Origin: Clostridiales bacterium
Lineage (GTDB): Bacteria > Bacillota > Clostridia > Christensenellales > Aristaeellaceae
Length of the DNA: 9,940 bases
Reading direction: 5' to 3'
NCBI GenBank assembly: GCA_004557805.1
Contig: SFFS01000088.1
Location: 1-9,940, forward strand
The first letter of the stretch is position 1, and every line of letters starts with the position of its first letter. Below the pieces are notes generated by a model that searched no databases, had not been told where the DNA came from, and saw only the letters and a list, made by a program, of their open reading frames with translations. Positions 4,478-9,940 of the stretch are shown here, in pieces. Both the position numbers and the translations under genes were made by a program.

Positions 4478-6187
4478 ATGAAGCGCCTTCTCTGCATCCT
4501 GCTCGCGTGCACGCTGCTCGTCTCTCTTGCCGGATGGGCCCTGGCGGATACCTATTCCGCTACGGTTCCCGGCTACAACGGGGACATGACGGTGGAAGTC
4601 GATCTCGACGGCGATACGATCACCGCGATCCGCATTCCCGAAGATCATGAATCCTCGCCCGTGAAAAAGCGCGCGTTTCCCGTAATGATCGATCGCATCC
4701 TCGAGGCGCAGACGCCCGTCGTCGACAGCCTCACCGCCGCCACGTTCAGCTCTTATGCTATCAAGTCCGGCGTGGCTGAAGCGCTCAAGCAGGCGGGCAG
4801 GGAAGTCGGCGCGATCAGCTTCTACAATGAAGAGAGCACGGCCGAACCGGTGAAGCTCGATGCGGTGGAGGCCGATATCGTCATCATCGGCGCGGGCCCC
4901 GCGGGCCAGTCCGCCGCCATTGCGGCCGCTGAAGCTGGAATCGACGCGAGCCGGATCATCGTGCTGGAGAAGCTCGATATCACCGGCGGCAACGGAAAAT
5001 TCGACATGGTGCTGTTCAACCATGCGGGCAGCAAGGCGCAGGAGCTGGCGGGCATCGAGGACAGCGCCGAAAAGCTGTTTGAAGACCGCAAGGCCGGCGG
5101 CGCGTGGGATTCCGACGCGCGGCTGATGGCCGAGGCGGAGATGACCATGCAGATGGACGAATGGTATCGCGGCATGGGCATTGAGCTCAATTATGTTTAC
5201 GATACCCGCAGCCATCTCGCCGAGAAGGACGCTTATGCGGGCGAAGAACTGCTCGACGGCATCGAGGGCCGCGTCAAGGAACTGGGCGTCGATCTGCGCA
5301 CCGGCACGCGCGCCGTCGATTTCATCATGGAGGATGGCCGTCTGGCGGGCGTTACCGCGCAGCATGGCGGCGAGATTTACGATATCCGCGCCAAGGCCGT
5401 CGTTATCGCGACCGGCGGTTTCTGTCAGAATCCTGAACTGCTGGCCAAGTATACCGCCGAGGGCACCGAGAAGCTCCGCTCCTCCAACCAGATCGGCGCG
5501 ACCGGCGATATGGTGCCGCTGTTTGAAAAATACGGTTTCCAGCTGGGCCACATGGACAAGACGACCGTGTTCAGCTTCATGATCAGCCGCGGCCGCGAGC
5601 TGACCGGCGAGCGCGTCGCTCCGCAGTCCTACGACTACGTGCAGGTGAACGTCGACGGTCAGCGCTTCACCAACGAAACCGTTTCCTACGGCCTGCCCCG
5701 CGCGCTTGACGTGATGGCGCAGCCTGGCGGCAAGTCCTTCATGATTTTCGATCAGTCGATGGTGGATTTCTCCTTCCGCATCGGCAAGCACGCCAAGGCG
5801 GGCCTCATCGAAAAGGCGGATACGCTGGAAGAACTGGCTGAAAAGCTCGGCATCAACGCCGAAAACCTCGTCCAGACCGTTGCCGATTATAATAAGTTCG
5901 CTAACGGCGAAATCAAGGAAGACCCGTTCCGCGGCGAAAAGGTTCCGGCCCGCCCGATCAACGCCGAAGGCCCGTATTACGGCATGCAGATCGAATCCGC
6001 GATCCACATGACCAAGGGCGGCGTCGTCTGCGATGAAAACGCGCGCTGCCTCGACGCGAACGGCGCGGTCATCCCTGGCGCGTTTGCCGCCGGCGAGGTC
6101 ACCGATACCAGCGCCAACTTCTCCGCCGCGTTTGTGTTCGGCCGCATCGCCGGCCAGCAGGCTGCGGAAGAAATTCTTGGGAAGTAA
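4478..6187 (+). CDS. Secreted FMN-binding / fumarate-reductase-like flavoprotein
   Basis: A 569-residue extracytoplasmic reductase. Residues 1-23 are a signal peptide ending ALA|D. An FMN-binding domain (about 31-105) carries VVDSLTAATFSS, the site where ApbE usually attaches FMN through the Thr of the (S/T)-G-A-T motif; here that would be T89, with Ala in place of the usual Gly. A FAD-binding fumarate-reductase/flavocytochrome-c domain follows: dinucleotide motif GAGPAG (138-143), ITGGNGKF (168-175), VVIATGGF (308-315), VNVDGQRFTNE (390-400) and GAFAAGEVTD (534-543). Relatives reduce fumarate, urocanate or other unsaturated acids with electrons from membrane carriers. The segment after GAFAAGEVTD, TSANFSAAFVFG, differs from the usual GGVHG-NRLGG type, so the acceptor is uncertain. 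It is monocistronic, with its own promoter and terminator. Confidence 0.88.
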   Translation: MKRLLCILLACTLLVSLAGWALADTYSATVPGYNGDMTVEVDLDGDTITAIRIPEDHESSPVKKRAFPVMIDRILEAQTPVVDSLTAATFSSYAIKSGVAEALKQAGREVGAISFYNEESTAEPVKLDAVEADIVIIGAGPAGQSAAIAAAEAGIDASRIIVLEKLDITGGNGKFDMVLFNHAGSKAQELAGIEDSAEKLFEDRKAGGAWDSDARLMAEAEMTMQMDEWYRGMGIELNYVYDTRSHLAEKDAYAGEELLDGIEGRVKELGVDLRTGTRAVDFIMEDGRLAGVTAQHGGEIYDIRAKAVVIATGGFCQNPELLAKYTAEGTEKLRSSNQIGATGDMVPLFEKYGFQLGHMDKTTVFSFMISRGRELTGERVAPQSYDYVQVNVDGQRFTNETVSYGLPRALDVMAQPGGKSFMIFDQSMVDFSFRIGKHAKAGLIEKADTLEELAEKLGINAENLVQTVADYNKFANGEIKEDPFRGEKVPARPINAEGPYYGMQIESAIHMTKGGVVCDENARCLDANGAVIPGAFAAGEVTDTSANFSAAFVFGRIAGQQAAEEILGK

Positions 6188-6203
6188 GCAAAAGCACGCT
6201 TTT

Positions 6204-6232
6204 CCGGCATCCGTTTCGGGTGCCGGTTTTTT
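6204..6232 (+). terminator. Rho-independent terminator after the reductase gene
   Basis: CCGGCATCC pairs with GGGTGCCGG (9-bp stem, one G-U) around GTTTC, followed by six T. It lies 16 nt after the stop codon. Confidence 0.92.
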
Positions 6233-6249
6233 ATGCGCGCCCTGCGCGC

Positions 6250-6278
6250 TTGAGATTCTGCGCCGCGCCTGTTATAAT
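6250..6278 (+). promoter_or_regulatory. Promoter of the tandem DHH phosphoesterase genes
   Basis: TTGAGA (6250-6255, 5/6), 17-nt spacer, perfect TATAAT (6273-6278) with an upstream TGT giving an extended -10. The predicted leader is about 33 nt. Confidence 0.8.
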
Positions 6279-6317
6279 GAAGGCGGCGGTTCAGAAATAC
6301 CAAAGAGAGGTTATGAC

Positions 6318-7262
6318 ATGTTTGAACAATTCCGCCGGCAGATCGAAGCGTATGATACGATCATCATCCACCGGCATAAAAATCCCGACGGCGACGCGCT
6401 TGGCAGCCAGATTGGCCTCAAGCGCCTGATCGAAGAAAACTATCCCGAAAAACACGTGTACGCTGTGGGCGACGAGGCGGGGCGCTATGCGTTCATGGCG
6501 GGTTCCGTCATGGACGAAGTGCCGGACGAAACGTACCGGGGCGCGCTGGCCATCCTGCTCGATTCGTCGGCCGCATCGCTTGTGAGCGATACGCGCTATA
6601 CGCTCGCCAGCGCCACGGCGCGCATCGACCATCATCTGTATCTGGGCGCGCTGACGCAGACGGAGGTGATCGACTCGTCCTTCGAAAGCTGCTGCGGGCT
6701 GATCGCCGCCTGCGCGCAGGAGTGCGGCTGGAAGCTTTCGCTCGAGGCCGCTACGGCGATTTTTACCGGCATGGTGACCGATTCCGGCCGATTCCGCTAC
6801 GATGCGACCAACGCGCGCACGTTCCGCCTGGCGGCCTATCTGATGCAGCAGCCGATCGACACGAACGCGCTCTACCGCAGCCTCTATGCGGTCGATTTCG
6901 CGCAGGTGCAGCTGCGCGCGCGCTTCGCGCTGAAGATTCGCTTCACCGAGCATAACGTCGCCTACGTCTACACCACGCGCGAGGAGATGCGGGAATACGG
7001 CGCGGACGATTTCAGCGTTTCGCGCGGCATGGTCAACGTCATGGCCGATATTGCGGGCGTACATATCTGGGTGAACTTCACCGAGGGCGAAAACGGAGGC
7101 GTGCTCTGCGAGCTGCGCTCCGACAGCGCGAACATCAACCCCGTCGCCGTGGCGTTCGGCGGCGGCGGCCATCAGAAGGCGAGCGGCGCGACGATCGCCG
7201 ACCGCGCGGCCGCGATGAAAATGCTGGAGGCTCTTGACAAGCTGGCGGAGGAAACGAATTGA
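6318..7262 (+). CDS. DHH/DHHA1 phosphoesterase, NrnA-like (first of a tandem pair)
   Basis: A 314-residue cytoplasmic Mn-dependent phosphoesterase. NrnA-family members degrade 2-5-mer RNA (nanoRNA), 3'-phosphoadenosine-5'-phosphate and linear cyclic-dinucleotide products such as pApA. DHH domain: motif I HKNPDGDALGS (H20, D24, D26), motif II LLDSS (D82), motif III DHH (104-106), motif IV VTDSGRFRY (D155). DHHA1 domain: RSDSANINPVAVAFGGGGHQKASG (267-290), with the substrate-binding GGGH. The residue after DHH is Leu rather than the more usual Pro. The ATG at 6318 is chosen because AGAGAGG (6304-6310) is 7 nt upstream and the predicted promoter and preceding terminator exclude the longer frame. 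It overlaps the next gene by 4 nt. The family is sure; which substrate it prefers is not. Confidence 0.92.
   Translation: MFEQFRRQIEAYDTIIIHRHKNPDGDALGSQIGLKRLIEENYPEKHVYAVGDEAGRYAFMAGSVMDEVPDETYRGALAILLDSSAASLVSDTRYTLASATARIDHHLYLGALTQTEVIDSSFESCCGLIAACAQECGWKLSLEAATAIFTGMVTDSGRFRYDATNARTFRLAAYLMQQPIDTNALYRSLYAVDFAQVQLRARFALKIRFTEHNVAYVYTTREEMREYGADDFSVSRGMVNVMADIAGVHIWVNFTEGENGGVLCELRSDSANINPVAVAFGGGGHQKASGATIADRAAAMKMLEALDKLAEETN
7247..7261 (+). promoter_or_regulatory. Ribosome site and TTG start of the second DHH gene
   Basis: GGAGGA (7247-7252) is followed after 6 nt by TTG (7259-7261), which overlaps the previous TGA as TTGA. No ATG start before motif I competes, so TTG with translational coupling is the best choice. 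Confidence 0.75.
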
Positions 7263-8239
7263 ACACGGAAAAAACACGGCTCATCCTTGAAAAAATCAGG
7301 CAATACGATTGCGTAATGATCTTCCGCCACGGCTGCCCGGACGGCGACTGCGTGGGCGCGAGCAAGGGACTCAAGCGCATTTTGCAGCTGAGCTTTCCCG
7401 AAAAACGGGTGCTGATCGTCGATCCGGAGCGATCGGAGTATCTGGCTTTTCTGGGCGCGGACGACGCGCCCGTGGACGACGGCGTATACCGCGGGGCGCT
7501 GGGCGTCGTGGTCGATACCGGTTCGGCCGCGCGCATTTCCAACCCCAAATACGCGCTCTGCCGCGAGCTGGTGAAGATTGACCACCACCCGGACGCAGAC
7601 CCTTACGCCGCGCTTTCCTGGGTGGAGGAAGACTGCTCGTCGGCGTGCGAGATGATCGCTGCGTTTTACGCGGCCCATCAGACGGAGCTGAAGCTGGACG
7701 CGCAGGCGGCGACGTATATCTATCTGGGCATGGTGACCGATTCCGGCCGCTTCCGTTATCCGGGCGTGAACGGGGATACGCTGCGCTATGCCGCGCTGAT
7801 GCTCGATGCGGGCGTGGACACGGAGCGCCTGTACGCGCAGCTGTATCTGCGCGATGAAAAATCGCTGCGGTTTCAGGCGTATGCGCTGGAAAACTTCGGG
7901 CGGACCGAAAACGGCGCGGCGTATCTGTTCGTCGATCGCGGCACGCAGGAGCGGTTCGGCCTGTCCTTCGAGGAGGCGAGCGCCGGCATCGGCTATCTGG
8001 AGTCGATTCGCGGCTGCCTGTGCTGGCTGGCGTTTATCGATGCGGGGGACGGCTCCATCCGCGTGCGGCTGCGGTCGCGGTTCGTATCAATCAACGGTCT
8101 TGCCGAACGCTATCGCGGAGGGGGACACGCCTGCGCCAGCGGCGCGACGGTTTTCAATCCGGAAGAGGCGCGGAAACTCATCTCCGAGGCGGACGCCATT
8201 GTTAGACAATACAAACAGACGCATTCCGACTGGCTGTAA
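7259..8239 (+). CDS. DHH/DHHA1 phosphoesterase, NrnA-like (second of a tandem pair)
   Basis: A 326-residue paralogue of the preceding protein, with the same domain order and intact metal ligands: motif I FRHGCPDGDCVGAS (H24, D28, D30), motif II VVVDTGSA (D86), motif III IDHHPDADPY (108-110), motif IV MVTDSGRFRY (D161), and DHHA1 with YRGGGHACASG (285-295). GMVTDSGRFRY is identical in the two proteins, while most of the rest has diverged, so the duplication is old. Translation begins at TTG, coupled to the upstream stop (TTGA), so the two proteins are made together. Possible arrangements are two enzymes with different small-nucleotide substrates or a heterodimer; neither can be decided here. 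The stop codon lies in the loop of the transcription terminator. Confidence 0.9.
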   Translation: MNTEKTRLILEKIRQYDCVMIFRHGCPDGDCVGASKGLKRILQLSFPEKRVLIVDPERSEYLAFLGADDAPVDDGVYRGALGVVVDTGSAARISNPKYALCRELVKIDHHPDADPYAALSWVEEDCSSACEMIAAFYAAHQTELKLDAQAATYIYLGMVTDSGRFRYPGVNGDTLRYAALMLDAGVDTERLYAQLYLRDEKSLRFQAYALENFGRTENGAAYLFVDRGTQERFGLSFEEASAGIGYLESIRGCLCWLAFIDAGDGSIRVRLRSRFVSINGLAERYRGGGHACASGATVFNPEEARKLISEADAIVRQYKQTHSDWL

Positions 8240-8255
8240 AGCCGGCCGGTTTTTT
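8226..8255 (+). terminator. Terminator overlapping the end of the second DHH gene
   Basis: CCGACTGGCT pairs with AGCCGGCCGG (10 positions, one mismatch and one G-U) around GTAA, followed by six T. The stop codon TAA (8237-8239) occupies the loop, so the left arm is coding sequence. Confidence 0.85.
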
Positions 8256-8285
8256 CTTTCACGATACGGTTGTTCCAGACAAATT

Positions 8286-8295
8286 CAAATATTTG
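8286..8295. promoter_or_regulatory. Palindrome upstream of the binding-protein promoter
   Basis: CAAATATTTG, a perfect 10-bp palindrome, lies 12 bp upstream of the -35 box. It is a candidate operator, but an AT-rich palindrome of this size can occur by chance. Confidence 0.3.
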
Positions 8296-8307
8296 TTAAT
8301 GTTGATA

Positions 8308-8336
8308 TTGACACAAGCATATTGGCGTGATAGAAT
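8308..8336 (+). promoter_or_regulatory. Promoter of the ABC transporter binding-protein gene
   Basis: TTGACA (8308-8313), 17-nt spacer, TAGAAT (8331-8336) with an upstream TGA giving an extended -10. Transcription should begin near 8343. Confidence 0.82.
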
Positions 8337-8345
8337 AAAAGCACA

Positions 8346-8365
8346 GACGGGCCGCGGGGCCCGTC
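8346..8365 (+). promoter_or_regulatory. Leader hairpin at the 5' end of the binding-protein transcript
   Basis: GACGGGCC and GGCCCGTC are perfect 8-bp arms around a GCGG loop, a few bases from the predicted transcript start. The palindrome AAGTCGACTT and four further T follow (8366-8378), then the ribosome site AAAGGGAG (8380-8387). It may stabilise the 5' end, as is common for abundant binding-protein messages, or act as an attenuator. Confidence 0.5.
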
Positions 8366-8396
8366 AAGTCGACTTTTTCAAAGGGAGATTGGAAAA

Positions 8397-9134
8397 ATGA
8401 AAAAGGTTCTCGGTCTCGTTCTGGCTCTGGTTATGATCCTGAGCTGCATCCCCGCCATGGCGGATGATATCGACTGGCGCGCCTGCGAAGGCGGCGAACT
8501 GATGGTTTATGTCGGCTGCGACGAAGAACACGGCGCCGCTGTCGTCAAGGCCTTCCAGGAGAAGACCGGCATCAAGACGAGCTACACCCGCCTGTCCGGC
8601 AACGACTGCTATACCCGCATCCTTGAAGAGCGCGAGAATCCGCAGGCCGACATCTGGTACGGCGGCACCTGGGATCCGTACATCGCTGCTGCGAACGCGG
8701 GTCTGCTCTATGCCTACGAAGACTGCAACCATGCCCCCTATAAGTCCGAGAACTACGGCGTGGGCGAGCCCTACTGGTTCGGCATCTATTCCGGCTACAT
8801 CGGCTTCATCTGCGACATGGACGCTCTTGAAGAAGCCGGTCTGGAAGCGCCCACCTGCTGGGCCGATCTTGCCAAGCCCGAATACAAGAACATGATCGTC
8901 ATGGCCAACCCCGGCGCGACCGGCACGGGCGTGATGACCGCTTCCATCCTCTTCCAGCTCTACGGCGAAGAAAAGGCCCTCGAAATGATCGCCTCCTTCG
9001 ACCCCAACGTTGTGACCTATGTTAAGACCGGCTCCGGCACCTCCGCCATGGTCTCCACCGGCGAAGCGGCCATCGGCGTCGGCTTCCTGCACACCGGCCT
9101 GATGTACATCGACGAAGGCTACGACAACATCGTG
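8397..9134 (+). other. N-terminal segment: Fe(3+)-type ABC transporter substrate-binding protein, truncated
   Basis: This segment should belong to the same genome as the rest of the window. Residues 1-22 form a signal peptide ending AMA|D; the C at residue 17 has a poor lipobox (ILSC), so type I cleavage is more likely. The mature part opens LMVYVGCDEEHGAAVVKAF and continues FQEKTGIKTSYTRL, NPQADIWYGGTWDPYIAA and GLLYAYE, the lobe-I pattern of AfuA/FbpA-like binding proteins (COG1840). SGYIGFICDMDALEEAG and ANPGATGTGVM follow in lobe II. Such proteins capture iron(III), phosphonates or similar small solutes for an ABC permease. In the intact genome, permease and ATPase genes would be expected next. 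The usual length is about 340-360 residues; about 245 are present. Confidence 0.82.
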
Positions 9135-9940
9135 AAGAACGAAATCGCCGCCGAAATGCGCGACGGCCGCACGATTCCCGCCTCGGGCGGCGGCTGGACG
9201 TGGACCGACCTGCGCAAGTTCAACACCCTGCTCGAATACTCGGGCAACTGCAAGGACACCGACATCCGCAACCGCTACGACGCCGTGGCCCGTTTCTTCC
9301 GCGCCTACTTCTATTTCGAGAAGGTGAAGCGCTTCGGCGACGTGCCCTGGTATGCCAAGCCCCTCGGTTCGGCCGACCCCGAGCTGAAGCGTCCCCGCGA
9401 CTCGCGCGAATTCGTCATGCAGCGCATGATCGAGGACATCGACTTCGCCATCCGCTATCTGCCGGCCGAACGCGATCTCTACCGCGTGACGAAATGGACG
9501 GCGCTGGCGCTCAAGTCGCGCTTCTGCCTCTTCGAAGGCACGTTCCGCAAGTACCACAGCATCGACGGCTACGAACACGACTGGAAATGGTATCTCGAAC
9601 AGGCCGCCGACGCAGCCGAGGAATTCATCACCAACAGCGGCTATTCGCTCTACACCGCGACCGGACCGGCCACCAGCTACCGCGACCTGTTCGCCTCGGA
9701 GAACGCGCAGAGCGTCGAGGTCATCCTCGCCCGCGACTATAATTCGGCGCTGGGCGTCTTCCACAACGCCAATTTCTACACCATCAGCGCCTCGTACGGC
9801 AAACCGGGCATGACGCGCAAGATCGTCGACAGCTACCTGATGGCCGACGGTTCGCGATTCACGGACAAGGCCGGCTGGGAAACCATGGAGTTCAAGCAGC
9901 AGTGTTCGAACCGCGACCCGCGCCTGGCCCAGACCATCCG
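8397..9940 (+). CDS. Chimeric frame: ABC substrate-binding protein joined to SusD fragment (3' open)
   Basis: One continuous frame of 514 codons from the ATG at 8397 (AAAGGGAG 9 nt upstream) runs off the right edge, but it holds two unrelated proteins. Residues 1 to about 245 are a secreted iron(III)-type ABC transporter binding protein; from about 246 onward the sequence is SusD/RagB family, an outer-membrane nutrient-binding protein of Bacteroidota. Each half is cut where the other begins: the binding protein lacks roughly its last 100 residues and SusD lacks its lipoprotein signal and about its first 100. Serine codons switch at the join: TCC 8, AGC 2, TCG 0 before; TCG 11, AGC 6, TCC 0 after. 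A Gram-positive signal peptide leading into a SusD domain has no sensible location. I read it as an assembly or library chimera rather than a real gene. Confidence 0.85.
   Translation, partial: MKKVLGLVLALVMILSCIPAMADDIDWRACEGGELMVYVGCDEEHGAAVVKAFQEKTGIKTSYTRLSGNDCYTRILEERENPQADIWYGGTWDPYIAAANAGLLYAYEDCNHAPYKSENYGVGEPYWFGIYSGYIGFICDMDALEEAGLEAPTCWADLAKPEYKNMIVMANPGATGTGVMTASILFQLYGEEKALEMIASFDPNVVTYVKTGSGTSAMVSTGEAAIGVGFLHTGLMYIDEGYDNIVKNEIAAEMRDGRTIPASGGGWTWTDLRKFNTLLEYSGNCKDTDIRNRYDAVARFFRAYFYFEKVKRFGDVPWYAKPLGSADPELKRPRDSREFVMQRMIEDIDFAIRYLPAERDLYRVTKWTALALKSRFCLFEGTFRKYHSIDGYEHDWKWYLEQAADAAEEFITNSGYSLYTATGPATSYRDLFASENAQSVEVILARDYNSALGVFHNANFYTISASYGKPGMTRKIVDSYLMADGSRFTDKAGWETMEFKQQCSNRDPRLAQTI
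9123..9134. other. Approximate junction between two genomes
   Basis: The reading frame passes from binding protein (EGYDNI) to SusD (KNEIAAEMRDGRTIP) around GACAACATCGTG. A short shared word such as this is a plausible overlap for a false join. The exact base cannot be fixed from one sequence. Confidence 0.7.
9135..9940 (+). other. SusD/RagB family segment from a Bacteroidota genome, truncated at both ends
   Basis: SusD proteins are outer-membrane lipoproteins that cap SusC/TonB-dependent channels and bind glycans or peptides. The segment opens with RDGRTIPASGGGWTWTDLRK and continues FNTLLEY, DAVARFFRAYFYFEKVKRFGDVPWY, FVMQRMIEDIDFAIRYLP and VTKWTALALKSRFCLFEGTFRKYH, the TPR-like helices and conserved order of this family. 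It then reaches ALGVFHNANFYTISASYGKPGMTRKIVDSY and DPRLAQTI in the C-terminal domain. The lipoprotein signal and N-terminal helices are absent and the 3' end is beyond the window. High GC and preference for TCG and AGC serine codons would fit a GC-rich Bacteroidota such as an Alistipes relative, which is a guess. Its partner susC should lie upstream in the true source genome. Confidence 0.85.

Noticed and set aside
4379..6007. 542-codon open frame on the minus strand
   Set aside because: It is antisense to the well-supported flavoprotein, rich in H/R/D/A low-complexity sequence typical of shadow frames, and has no matching motifs.
8364..9764. 466-codon open frame on the minus strand
   Set aside because: It lies antisense to the clear binding-protein and SusD coding sequence, crosses the chimeric junction and has no family motif; it follows from GC-rich codons on the other strand.
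8397..9940. A genuine new fusion of an ABC binding protein with a SusD domain
   Set aside because: Both parts are truncated exactly at the join, codon use flips there, the families come from different phyla and the product would have no coherent cell location.
1..9940. Insertion sequence, transposase, integrase, tRNA or rRNA
   Set aside because: No such coding motifs, terminal repeats or RNA-gene sequence were recognised, including at the edges of the low-GC cassette and at the chimeric junction.

Overview
The window looks like a metagenomic contig from a Gram-positive, GC-rich Clostridia-type bacterium (Bacillota). The grounds are near-consensus sigma-A promoters, strong GGAGG-type ribosome sites, a CIRCE operator before an Hsp20 gene, SPI-type signal peptides, rho-independent terminators, and the gene set (DUF3169 family, NrnA-like DHH proteins, extracytoplasmic FMN/FAD reductase). 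I cannot name the genus. The last ~0.8 kb does not belong to that genome: it encodes part of a SusD-family protein, a Bacteroidota-specific family, joined in frame to an ABC transporter binding protein. I read this as a chimeric join.

Layout. 1-1673 (minus strand): a probable operon of a cytoplasmic GH13 alpha-amylase-family enzyme followed by the start of an OtnK-type four-carbon sugar-acid kinase, which runs off the left edge. 1754-3392 (plus): a lower-GC cassette with a consensus promoter, an array of 21-bp-spaced TGACAA operator units, a 72-aa Cro/C1 repressor, a DUF3169 membrane protein, a 56-aa two-helix membrane peptide and a 119-aa protein of unknown function. The last four genes are overlapping or tightly spaced. 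3422-4061 (minus): hsp20 with its terminator, leader and HrcA/CIRCE-controlled promoter. 4062-4340: no convincing gene, but unusually rich in direct and inverted repeats. 4349-6232 (plus): a secreted flavoprotein with an FMN-binding domain and a fumarate-reductase-like FAD domain, with its own promoter, two palindromes and a terminator. 6250-8255 (plus): two translationally coupled, paralogous NrnA-like DHH/DHHA1 phosphoesterases with promoter and terminator. 8308-9940 (plus): promoter, leader hairpin and the chimeric binding-protein/SusD frame, open at the right edge.

How the parts work together. The units are mostly independent: sugar metabolism, a self-regulated small membrane module, heat-shock protein quality control, extracytoplasmic electron transfer to a small organic acceptor, small-nucleotide turnover, and solute uptake. 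The most informative non-coding signals are the repressor's operator array, a CIRCE element whose single mismatch creates the -35 box, and the repeat-rich region next to it. I found no CRISPR array, tRNA, rRNA or insertion sequence. The apparent binding-protein/SusD fusion should not be taken as a new protein: serine codon use switches abruptly at the join, and both halves are truncated exactly there.
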